13,817 nt of DNA, from NCBI GenBank assembly GCA_015489285.1, contig WGAA01000143.1, forward strand, positions 1-13,817. Reading direction: 5' to 3'. Position 1 is the stretch's first letter. Each line of letters opens with the position of its first letter. The notes beneath the pieces are model-generated. The model made no database searches, was not told the DNA's origin, and saw only the letters and a list, made by a program, of their open reading frames with translations. Source of the DNA: Anaerolineae bacterium. Lineage in GTDB: Bacteria; Chloroflexota; Anaerolineae; JAADDB01. Below, piece after piece: positions 1-6,673 of this stretch. Both the position numbers and the translations under genes were made by a program.

Positions 1-1090
1 ACTCGCGTCCCACCCGACGATCATGGTCCCCACCGGATAAGGAGATGCGAGCACCACAGGCCGGACACACTCCTTCCCCCGTGGTCTCGTCCACCTCCAA
101 GGGTTCCCCACAATAACAGACGTAACCGACCACCCGCGCGGGCACCCCGCGGACGAGCGCGTGGGCCGGCACGTCCCGTGTGACCACCGCGCCCGCGGCG
201 ACCATGGCCCAGGGGCCGATGGTCACCCCGGGGACGATGGTGCTGTTCGCGCCGATGGACGCGCCGTACCCCACGTGGGTGGGCACCACGTGCCAGTCCT
301 CCGCGGACTGCAGCGTCCCGTCGGGGTTGATGGCCCGGGGCCGCAAATCGTTCGTGAAACACGCGTGGGGCCCCACGAAAACCCCGTCCTCCAGGGTCAC
401 CCCTTCGTAGATGAGCGCGTAGTTCTGGACCTTCACCCGGTGACCGATGCGGACGCCCGCGCCGATGTAAACGCCCTTGCCGATAATGCACTCCCTCCCC
501 AGGTGAGCGCCCCGCCGAATCTGGGCGTGATGCCATACTCGGGTGCCCTCGCCGATGTGCACCTGGGGATCCACGTGGGCCGAGGGGTGAATGAACGCCT
601 GGGGATGGATGTCCGGGGGTGTCGCAGTGGCCCCCTCCGGCGGGGGGACCGTGCCCACGACGCGCGCGGGGATGCCCGCGACCTTCGTGTACGGGGGGAC
701 ATCGCGCGTCACCACCGCGCCCGCCCCCACCACCGCGCCCTCGCCGACGGTCACATCGGGCAGGATGACGGCCCCCGCGCCGATCCACGCGTCCCGCTCG
801 ATGACCACCTTCCCCGTCACGTCCGGGATCACCGTGCGCAGGCGGGACCAGTTGGGATCCGACGTGGTCACCAGGAGCACCCCGGCCGCGATGGCCACCC
901 GGTCCCCGATGATCACGTTACCCCCCCGGATGTCCAGACGGTCGAGGACGATGAGGCCCGGGCCCACGTACACCTCCCGCCCGACCTGATACCCGCTCCG
1001 GCGCAGGGCCCACACGCGCACCCCGTTCCCCGGTGCGCTCTGGGCCAACATCTTGAACACCTTTTTGCGAAGCGCCCACCAACCCATCAT
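1..1090 (-). CDS. Fused double hexapeptide-repeat acetyltransferase with C-terminal zinc ribbon (3' end outside window)
   Basis: The frame is open for 363 codons and has no stop before the left edge, so the C-terminus is missing. Residues about 35-147 form a WbbJ/LacA-like left-handed beta-helix ending in GIPARVVG. Residues about 160-322 form a second beta-helix of the WbpD/WlbB type (IHPSAHVDPQVHIGEG, then NYALIYEGVTLEDGVFVGPH), ending in GVPARVVG. Four cysteines follow (325, 327, 342, 345; CYCG and CPACG), a zinc-ribbon tail common in WbpD-like enzymes. WbpD relatives acetylate the 3-amino group of UDP-diamino sugars using acetyl-CoA, so the second domain probably makes or finishes an N-acetylated sugar precursor in the cytoplasm. 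The first domain has no histidine at all, so its activity is doubtful. Two ATGs stand in tandem (1088-1090 and 1085-1087). A GGAGG lies 2 bases before the first and 5 before the second, so the second may be the real start. Confidence 0.9.
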   Translation of the reverse strand, partial: MMGWWALRKKVFKMLAQSAPGNGVRVWALRRSGYQVGREVYVGPGLIVLDRLDIRGGNVIIGDRVAIAAGVLLVTTSDPNWSRLRTVIPDVTGKVVIERDAWIGAGAVILPDVTVGEGAVVGAGAVVTRDVPPYTKVAGIPARVVGTVPPPEGATATPPDIHPQAFIHPSAHVDPQVHIGEGTRVWHHAQIRRGAHLGRECIIGKGVYIGAGVRIGHRVKVQNYALIYEGVTLEDGVFVGPHACFTNDLRPRAINPDGTLQSAEDWHVVPTHVGYGASIGANSTIVPGVTIGPWAMVAAGAVVTRDVPAHALVRGVPARVVGYVCYCGEPLEVDETTGEGVCPACGARISLSGGDHDRRVGRE

Positions 1091-1119
1091 CGCCTCCCAC
1101 GGGCTTCCCCTTTTCCTCC

Positions 1120-1148
1120 ATCATACGCGAGGGGCCGGGGTTGAGGAA
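1120..1148 (-). promoter_or_regulatory. Possible weak promoter before the acetyltransferase gene
   Basis: In the 59-base gap after the FemAB-like gene, the minus strand carries TATGAT (1120-1125), which matches the -10 consensus at 5 of 6 positions. Seventeen bases upstream is TTCCTC (1143-1148), a poor -35 match. This is the only gap apart from the one before the Wzz-type gene that could hold a promoter. The weak -35 makes it a low-confidence call. Confidence 0.25.
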
Positions 1149-1149
1149 A

Positions 1150-2193
1150 TCAGGGACGGAACGAGGGACTACGCGAGAGGAGGGGCTTGAGCTTTCGCCA
1201 CAGCGCGTACGCGCCCTGCGCGGCGTGGAACAGGAGGGGGTGATGCAGGTAAGTGCTGCGGCCGTAGTTGACCCGATCCCCCCCGAATTTGGCCTTGAAG
1301 GCCCGAATGCCGTGGTGCGAATCGGGGTGCCCCGCCCCGCCGAAGTCGAACACCTTGTACCCCGCGCGGACGCCCCAGCGGAGCACGTGCCACACAAGGA
1401 AATCGTCCGGGCGCACGTGCCGGGCCGACGCGGTCGCACCCCCGTACCAGTCCACCAGCCGATCCCGGTACGCCAACGTCACCCGGGTGGCAATGGGGCG
1501 CCCCCGGTGATAGGCCAACCAGAAGTAGGCCATCCCCCGCGGGACGAGCACGTCGAACACGGCCAGGAACAGTTCCGGGGGGGCCAGGGGGACGCGGGCG
1601 CGCGCGTACACCTCCTCCAGGAACCCGTAACACACCCGGACCTCCTCCCGCTCCTGCACCGGACGCACCTGCACCCCTTCCCGTTCGGCCTTGCGCACGT
1701 TCTTTCGGGCCGTCCGGTTCATCCGACGCCACAGCCCCTCCTCCCCTTCCTCCAGGGGCAGGAGGAAATTCAGGTGGGGCTCCCAGCGGTAGCCCGCGGC
1801 CGTCAGCGCGGGCTGCCAGGCCGTGGGGTCGTGCATGTGGCGCAATTCGGTGAAGAGGGGGGAACGGACCGCGGCGTTGTGGGCCCGGAGGACCGCGGCG
1901 AGCGCGTCGAGCCCCCGCTCACCCCGCTCCGCGAGGACCCCGCCGTAGGCCACCGCGCGGGAGGTCAGCGGGCGCCAGAGTCCCCCCTTCAGGGTGACGA
2001 TGACCGGCGTGAACAGGGCCGCGGGGATCCCCCGGTCGTCCACGGCCGCCCAAAGGAGGGGGGTATGGCCGGGGACCCGGGCGAAGACCTCCTGCATTTC
2101 CGGCGTGTGGAAAATCGTCGCCTCCTCCCACGCGTCCAACCGCTCCCGCCACACCCCCTCCGGGAGGGTGGTCACCACCCGCCACCTGCTCAT
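1150..2193 (-). CDS. FemAB/GNAT-like transferase (BioF2/FemX-type)
   Basis: A 347-residue soluble protein with the look of a double-GNAT FemAB-like family protein. The second half shows the basic helix RMNRTARKNVRKAEREGV (157-174), then a beta-rich region with RGRPIATRVTLAYRDRL (230-246), the WYGGA step (249-253) and a late GIRAFKAKFGGD stretch (295-306). This kind of ending is typical of FemAB-like and BioF2 acetyltransferase proteins. True FemAB enzymes move amino acids from aminoacyl-tRNA onto a cell-wall peptide. Relatives in polysaccharide loci have no firmly known substrate, so the donor and acceptor here are not assigned. It follows the deacetylase by 3 bases. A strong GGAGGTGA (2197-2204) sets the ATG at 2193 and contains the deacetylase stop codon, so the two genes are closely coupled. 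Acyl transfer onto freed amino groups of the glycan is an inference from that pairing. Confidence 0.85.
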   Translation of the reverse strand: MSRWRVVTTLPEGVWRERLDAWEEATIFHTPEMQEVFARVPGHTPLLWAAVDDRGIPAALFTPVIVTLKGGLWRPLTSRAVAYGGVLAERGERGLDALAAVLRAHNAAVRSPLFTELRHMHDPTAWQPALTAAGYRWEPHLNFLLPLEEGEEGLWRRMNRTARKNVRKAEREGVQVRPVQEREEVRVCYGFLEEVYARARVPLAPPELFLAVFDVLVPRGMAYFWLAYHRGRPIATRVTLAYRDRLVDWYGGATASARHVRPDDFLVWHVLRWGVRAGYKVFDFGGAGHPDSHHGIRAFKAKFGGDRVNYGRSTYLHHPLLFHAAQGAYALWRKLKPLLSRSPSFRP

Positions 2194-2196
2194 CCC

Positions 2197-2204
2197 TCAC
2201 CTCC
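2197..2204 (-). promoter_or_regulatory. Shine-Dalgarno site overlapping the deacetylase stop
   Basis: The minus strand reads GGAGGTGA here. Its last three bases are the TGA stop of the deacetylase, and the ATG of the FemAB-like gene begins 3 bases further on. This strong site decides the start at 2193 and couples the two genes. Confidence 0.75.
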
Positions 2205-3480
2205 CCAGCCGACGCAGGAAATCCCACCACGTCACCGCGTCCAGATCGCCGGTCACGGCCAGCGCGCTTCGGCTATCGCGCGGCCAGCGGTTCAAACGCA
2301 CGAGGGGCACACGGCTCTCTTCCAGCCGTTGCAGCAGACGGCGCCGTGCCTCAGGGGACCCCTCCCGTTCCCTCACCACCAGGACGTGGTCGGGCGCGGC
2401 CGTCTCCGTAATGTACCCCAGATCGCGGAGAAAACGGAGCACCCGGGGATGCACGTCGGACGTCACCCCAACGGTGGGACGGGTCGGGCCGGTGACGATG
2501 GCTTCAGAAGAGGGCACATATCGCCAGGACCCGTACCAGGGGACGCTCGCGGGCGTCGTCGTCATCCCCCGCACGAGCAGCCCCACCTCCCCGTCCCCGG
2601 GCACCCGAACGCGCCATTGGCGGGGTCCCAACGTCTCCACGGTCACGTGGAGCTGCTGTTTGCGTCGCCACCAGCGGGCGATCTCGGCCAGGGACGCGGT
2701 CCACACGGGAGGCGTCCGCCCCCGGACCTCTTCCAGGAGGAGGCGCAATCCCCCCTCACAGGCGAAGAACCGCTCCGGGTGCAGCTGGAGGACGAACAGG
2801 TCCCCCCGGCGATACGTCCGTTCCAGGATGGCCGACCACACCCGGCCGACCTCTTCCCCTCCCTTCCCCATGCGGTCCACCAGGATCTCGTCGTCGGGCA
2901 AACTCACGGGCAGGCGCAAGATCCCCTCCTCCCAGGAGGGCAACACCGGCCCCTCCGCCGCGGGACGGGGATCGTAGAATTCCAGGACCCGCCGGACCCG
3001 GGCTTCCGCGTCCGGGGGCAAGGGGTCCGGCAGCACATCCCAGAGGACGGCCGAACTGCTGTCGTATCCCACCCGGTGAGTCCGTAACGCGTCCAGCAGG
3101 GAGGCATCCCAGCGCAGGTAAGGGGCCCGGAAGCCGCTGAAGGGGATACCCCGTTTGCGGAAGATGCGGATCGCTTCCTCCACGTGGCGCTGTTGTTCCT
3201 CCGGGGGGATGTGGACGTAGTCCACGTGCTCCAGGCCGTGGATGGCGATATCCGCGCCCCGTTCCACCAGGTGACGGATGAGCCGGGGGTATCGGTCGAC
3301 GACGACGGCCGGCGTGGGGAAGGTGGGGTGGAACGCGAACGCGTCGGCCACGTCCATGTACGCGTCCAGCGTGCGGCGCATCCGCGCGGGGGTGGGACCC
3401 AGCTGGCGCAGGATGGCCCGCAACCGCCGCGTGACCGTGGATATCCCCTTCGATGTGAGGAGATGCTCAAGGTAGCCCAT
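2197..3480 (-). CDS. Divergent NodB-type polysaccharide deacetylase-like protein
   Basis: A 427-residue protein with several NodB-fold motifs: PTFPTPAVVV (52-61), the metal-binding HGLEH (H81 and H85), FRAPYLRWD (117-125), which fits NodB motif 3, and LQLHPER (231-237), which supplies the usual LxH near the catalytic acid. The family normally begins with a TFDDG strand that supplies the metal-binding and base aspartates. No such motif precedes HGLEH. Instead ALAVTGDLDAVTWWDF (406-421) sits at the very end and looks like the missing strand. No signal peptide is seen, so it may act in the cytoplasm on a lipid-linked or nucleotide sugar, or leave by another route. A GGAGGA site (3486-3491) lies 5 bases before the ATG. 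The start overlaps the upstream gene by 14 bases. Deacetylation of an N-acetyl sugar is the best guess. Activity is not certain. Confidence 0.87.
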   Translation of the reverse strand: MGYLEHLLTSKGISTVTRRLRAILRQLGPTPARMRRTLDAYMDVADAFAFHPTFPTPAVVVDRYPRLIRHLVERGADIAIHGLEHVDYVHIPPEEQQRHVEEAIRIFRKRGIPFSGFRAPYLRWDASLLDALRTHRVGYDSSSAVLWDVLPDPLPPDAEARVRRVLEFYDPRPAAEGPVLPSWEEGILRLPVSLPDDEILVDRMGKGGEEVGRVWSAILERTYRRGDLFVLQLHPERFFACEGGLRLLLEEVRGRTPPVWTASLAEIARWWRRKQQLHVTVETLGPRQWRVRVPGDGEVGLLVRGMTTTPASVPWYGSWRYVPSSEAIVTGPTRPTVGVTSDVHPRVLRFLRDLGYITETAAPDHVLVVREREGSPEARRRLLQRLEESRVPLVRLNRWPRDSRSALAVTGDLDAVTWWDFLRRLGR

Positions 3481-4042
3481 GAACGTCCTCCGGAGTCACC
3501 CGCTTGCCGCGGAGAGGTCGGACCACGTCGTCGGGATTCCGGCCCTGCACCAGGGCCTGGATGTACTTTTCGACGATGAGGTGGATGGCCAGGGGGGGAA
3601 GGACAAAGGGGACCAGGGGCTCTTCCCGGGCCCGCCGAATGGCCTCCCCCAACCGCTTCATGTCCCGACACCAGATGAGATGGCCCCGCCCGGAGAGATA
3701 TCCCAGGAGGTCCTCCTGGTGGTGATCCGGGCGGTCGGGGTTGTCCACGCTGACGAGGGGGATGCCCCGGGCCAGGACTTCGATGGTCACCCCGATGCCA
3801 CCGTGGGCCACCACCACCTGGGCCCGCTCGTAAAAGGGCTCCAGGCTCGGGGCCAGGCGGAACCAGTACGCGTGTTGGGGGACGTAACGCCCGATGCCGA
3901 TTTGCGTCACCACGGGCAGATCCAGGGAGGGCGCGAGGGCATCCACCGCGCGGATCAGGGGGTCGAAATCCCCCGAACCCACGGTGACGAAGAGGATCTT
4001 CGGCGGCAACGCCTCCGGGTCGTCGACGAACCGTTCCTTCAT
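3467..4042 (-). CDS. Alg13/PssE/EpsF-like glycosyltransferase subunit (GT28 C-terminal type)
   Basis: A 191-residue protein matching the small catalytic half of split GT-B glycosyltransferases. ILFVTVGSGDFDPLIRAVD (16-34) is the classic opening of the Alg13/PssE family. VVVAHGGIGVTIEVLARGIP (77-95), including H80-GGIG, is the nucleotide-sugar binding loop shared with MurG C-terminal domains. In Alg13/Alg14 and the bacterial PssD/PssE and EpsE/EpsF pairs, this subunit binds the UDP-sugar and its partner anchors it to the membrane and the lipid-linked acceptor. The partner gene lies immediately upstream and overlaps by ATGA. The Shine-Dalgarno is weak, so translation probably depends on that coupling, which suits a one-to-one complex. 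There are about 14 extra residues before the usual start of the fold. The sugar transferred cannot be read from the sequence. Confidence 0.92.
   Translation of the reverse strand: MKERFVDDPEALPPKILFVTVGSGDFDPLIRAVDALAPSLDLPVVTQIGIGRYVPQHAYWFRLAPSLEPFYERAQVVVAHGGIGVTIEVLARGIPLVSVDNPDRPDHHQEDLLGYLSGRGHLIWCRDMKRLGEAIRRAREEPLVPFVLPPLAIHLIVEKYIQALVQGRNPDDVVRPLRGKRVTPEDVHGLP
3486..3491 (-). promoter_or_regulatory. Shine-Dalgarno site for the deacetylase inside the Alg13-like gene
   Basis: The minus strand reads GGAGGA, 5 bases before the ATG at 3480 and within the end of the preceding gene. It supports the 14-base overlap as real rather than an over-long start call. Confidence 0.7.
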
Positions 4043-4536
4043 CCGTGCAATAACCCCGCGTAAATGGCTTCAGGGAAGGCCCGCTCCTGCAACTCCGGCC
4101 ACTGGACGAAGAACACATCCGCGAAGCGGTACATGATGCGTCCGGACAGGGAGGGCTGCGTCACCCGAGCCCCGTTCTCCACGTAAATCACCCGGGCGCG
4201 GAAGAGTTTCCCCAGCAGGGAGACGGGGACGGCCAGCCCCGGGCCTGACTGGAGGATGAGATGGGGACGCACCCGCAGGAGAATCCAGAAGGACTGCCAC
4301 GTCAGGCGGATGTAGCGCAGCGCCACCTTCCACCGGGGCTCCACCTTCCACTGGGGTCGGTTGATGCGGTAGATGGGGCCGGGAATGCGGATCTTCTTCT
4401 CGCTCAACTGCTCCTCCTTGACCGTCATGTAAGCGTACGAGTACTTGGGCCCCAGGAGGTCGACCAGGCGGATCATCTCCACCGTGTGCCCTCCCTCCCC
4501 CAGGACCACGAGAATGCGCACATCCTTCTCCTTCAT
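4039..4536 (-). CDS. Alg14/PssD/EpsE-like glycosyltransferase subunit
   Basis: A 165-residue protein of the Alg14 family, the membrane-associated partner of the Alg13-like protein encoded next. Visible hallmarks are the glycine-rich GEGGHTVEM (13-21) after the first strand, QSGPGLAVP (96-104), and the family signature VIYVENGARVTQPSLSGR (116-133) followed by FFVQWPELQ (142-150). A hydrophobic and basic stretch (about 69-95, ending RVRPHLIL) probably contacts the membrane. Together the pair should transfer a sugar from a UDP donor to an undecaprenyl-linked acceptor on the cytoplasmic face. The length is normal for bacterial PssD or EpsE. The start overlaps the upstream GT4 gene by ATGA, with AGGGGAG about 6 bases upstream of the ATG. 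Confidence 0.93.
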   Translation of the reverse strand: MKEKDVRILVVLGEGGHTVEMIRLVDLLGPKYSYAYMTVKEEQLSEKKIRIPGPIYRINRPQWKVEPRWKVALRYIRLTWQSFWILLRVRPHLILQSGPGLAVPVSLLGKLFRARVIYVENGARVTQPSLSGRIMYRFADVFFVQWPELQERAFPEAIYAGLLHG

Positions 4537-5537
4537 AAGCGACTCCCCTTCCTCCTCAACACCTCCTCGTACACTTGGGCCACCCGTTGGGCCTCCGCTT
4601 CCAGGGAAAGATGCCGCACGCGCTCCCGTCCCCTCGTGCGGCGCCCGAACTCCAGCGCGCGGGCGATGGCTCGGGCCGTGTCCTCCACGCTGCCGTCGGT
4701 GAAGAAACATCCCTCCGTGTCCCCGATGATCTCACGCGCGTCCCCCACATCCTTCGTCACGATGGGCAGGTTACAGGCCATCGCCTCCTTGATGACCATC
4801 GGCGACCCTTCCGCTTCGGAGACGAGGACCAGCACGTCGGCCGCGTTCATGTACACGGGTATCTGATTATGGGGCAAACCCGTTGCCGCGACAAAACGCA
4901 CGGGCCACCCTTGAGCCTGCAAGCGCGCCACCGCCTCCTCGATGACCCAAACCCGCTTGTCCGGTCGCAACTGGCCCACGAAGAGGACGACCTGCCCCTC
5001 CAGGGGCCACCCCAGCGCGCGGCGCGCCTCCTCCCGCTCCACGGGGCGGAAGAGGGAAAGATCCACACCGGGGGGGATGATCGCGTCGGCCGGGTAGCCC
5101 AGGTGGGCCTCCACCCAGCGACTGGTCACGATGACCCCGTCGGCCAGTCGGGCCAGGACTTTGGAAAGGGGCGCGGTGAAGGAGATGGCCACCTCGCTGC
5201 CGTGGAAGGTGATGACGAGGGGCCGCGTCCACTGGGCCCGGGCCACGACCCCGCTCAGCGCGTAATGCGCGTGGACCAGGTGGTAGGGTCGGGCCCGCAC
5301 GTGTCGGCGAAAGGGGGAAATGGCGCGCACGTAGTTCGACCGGTCGGCCCGGCCGTTGACGAAGAACACGTCCACACGCACGCCCAGGTCGCGCAGGGCC
5401 CGCACCTCGTCGTAGACGAAGGTGCCGAAATCCTCGGCCCCCGCGTGGGGGTACATGTTCGTCACCACCAGCACCCGCAGCCCCGGAGCCCCTTCCCTCG
5501 GGTCGGGGAAGAACATGTAGGGAGACGCCACCTTCAT
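4533..5537 (-). CDS. Glycosyltransferase family 4 (third GT4 in the block)
   Basis: A 334-residue retaining GT-B enzyme. The N-terminal domain opens with LRVLVVTNMYPHAGAEDFG and carries HLVHAHYALSG and VITFHGSEV. The C-terminal domain has VVLFVGQLRPDKR and the GT4 EX7E motif E243-GSPMVIK-E251, whose residues bind and activate the nucleotide-sugar donor. PIVTKDVGDAREII follows. It should add one sugar to the lipid-linked repeat unit in the cytoplasm. The ATG at 5537 overlaps the preceding stop as ATGA, but GGAGG lies only 1 base before it. The GTG two codons later (5531) is 7 bases from the same site and may be the real start. The protein is somewhat shorter than many GT4 enzymes, mostly at the C-terminal end. 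Donor and linkage are unknown. Confidence 0.93.
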   Translation of the reverse strand: MKVASPYMFFPDPREGAPGLRVLVVTNMYPHAGAEDFGTFVYDEVRALRDLGVRVDVFFVNGRADRSNYVRAISPFRRHVRARPYHLVHAHYALSGVVARAQWTRPLVITFHGSEVAISFTAPLSKVLARLADGVIVTSRWVEAHLGYPADAIIPPGVDLSLFRPVEREEARRALGWPLEGQVVLFVGQLRPDKRVWVIEEAVARLQAQGWPVRFVAATGLPHNQIPVYMNAADVLVLVSEAEGSPMVIKEAMACNLPIVTKDVGDAREIIGDTEGCFFTDGSVEDTARAIARALEFGRRTRGRERVRHLSLEAEAQRVAQVYEEVLRRKGSRL

Positions 5538-6673
5538 CCCTCCGCCTCGGCCAGAATGTGACGGTAGACGTCCAGGTGTCGCTCGGCCACCCGTCGGGGG
5601 TGGAAACGGGAACGGGCGACCTCCCGGGCCTCCTGCCCCGCGCGCGCGGCCCACCCGGGATCGCTCAACACCTGGATCAGGACCTGGGCCAACGTCTCGG
5701 GATCCCGCGGGGGGACCAGCCGTCCGGTACGGCCCTCCTCGACCATGTAGGGCACACCGCCGACGCGAGTGGCCACGACGGGTGTGGCCGCGGCCAGGGC
5801 TTCGGCAATGACCACCGGCGCGGTCTCCTGGACGGAGTTCAGGACGACGACGTGGGCCCGCGCGTAGGCGTCGGCCAGCGTGTCCTCGTCCACCCCGCCC
5901 AGGAAGTGCACCCGATCCCCCAGACGGAGCCGTTCCACCTCCTCCCGACAGGCCTGCGCGTATTCGGGAAAGGACAGAGTCTCCCCCGCGATGAACAACT
6001 CCGCGTGGGGCACCCGGTCCACGACCGGGCGAAAGGCCCGGATGAGCCCCAGGATGTCCTTGCGGGGAATGACCCGGGCCACGCAAAGGACGCGTCCGGG
6101 CACGCCCCGGTCCGTGGGGACGTGAAAGTAGCGGGGGTTGACGGGGTTCTCTACGAAGTGCAGCCGCGCGCGGAGCCAGGGATACGCGTCCCGCACGTAC
6201 GGACTGATGGCGATGATCTCCCGGGCCCGCGCCAGGGCCCACCGCTCGAACCAGCGATCCACCTCCCGGGCCAGGCGACGTCGCAGCCCCCACACGGTGG
6301 GGGCCTCCCGCGCCATGACCCCGTGAACGGTCACCACGTGGGGATAGGGGCTCCGCACCGCGGCCCCCGTGTACATGTCCGACCCGTGCGCGTGGACCAG
6401 GTCGGGGCGGAGCGCGCGCACGGCCTGCAAAAGGCGGGCCATGCTCCTGGTGTGCCACGTGAGGCGGGAGAACCGGGGGAGCGGCAGGACGTGAAGGGCA
6501 GTCGGTCCCCCGTCGGGCGGGCGGACGGTCTCCCCGCGCGGCTTCAGCGTCACCATGTGCACCTCCACCCCCGCCTCCACGAGGGCCCGCGTGAGGAGAT
6601 AGGTGACCGCTTCCACCCCGCCCAGCACCCGTTGGGGATCCGAGGGATAGAGTCCCAGCATGACGACCCGCAT
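5534..6673 (-). CDS. Glycosyltransferase family 4 (second GT4)
   Basis: A 379-residue GT-B enzyme. It begins MRVVMLGLYPSDPQ and has the glycine loop LGGVEAVTYLL (17-27), DLVHAHGSD in the N-terminal domain, and VLCVARVIPRKDILGLIRAF at the domain junction, where the R and K bind the donor phosphates. The EX7E motif is E283-TAPVVIA-E291, followed by ATPVVATRVGGVPYMVEEG, a very typical GT4 donor site. It acts on the cytoplasmic side of repeat-unit assembly. The stop of the polymerase gene and this ATG share one base (TGATG). GAGGAGG lies about 5 bases upstream, giving a well-supported start. The open frame continues further upstream inside the polymerase gene, but that extension is arginine- and proline-rich noise. 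The sugar specificity cannot be assigned. Confidence 0.95.
   Translation of the reverse strand: MRVVMLGLYPSDPQRVLGGVEAVTYLLTRALVEAGVEVHMVTLKPRGETVRPPDGGPTALHVLPLPRFSRLTWHTRSMARLLQAVRALRPDLVHAHGSDMYTGAAVRSPYPHVVTVHGVMAREAPTVWGLRRRLAREVDRWFERWALARAREIIAISPYVRDAYPWLRARLHFVENPVNPRYFHVPTDRGVPGRVLCVARVIPRKDILGLIRAFRPVVDRVPHAELFIAGETLSFPEYAQACREEVERLRLGDRVHFLGGVDEDTLADAYARAHVVVLNSVQETAPVVIAEALAAATPVVATRVGGVPYMVEEGRTGRLVPPRDPETLAQVLIQVLSDPGWAARAGQEAREVARSRFHPRRVAERHLDVYRHILAEAEG

Noticed and set aside
21..788. Minus-strand open frame with an Arg/Gly/His-rich product
   Set aside because: It is an out-of-frame shadow. The neighbouring frame gives an unbroken double beta-helix acetyltransferase with hexapeptide repeats and zinc-ribbon cysteines.
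919..930. Homopolymer run of seven C (G on the coding strand) in the acetyltransferase gene as a phase-variation slippage tract
   Set aside because: Short G runs of this size recur throughout this GC-rich window, and the frame is intact on both sides. No sign of variation can be seen in one sequence.
1141..3087. Very long plus-strand open frame antisense to the FemAB-like and deacetylase genes
   Set aside because: Its product is a Pro/His/Gln/Arg-rich mixture with no domain, and it mirrors two well-supported minus-strand genes. This is expected from GC-rich codon use.
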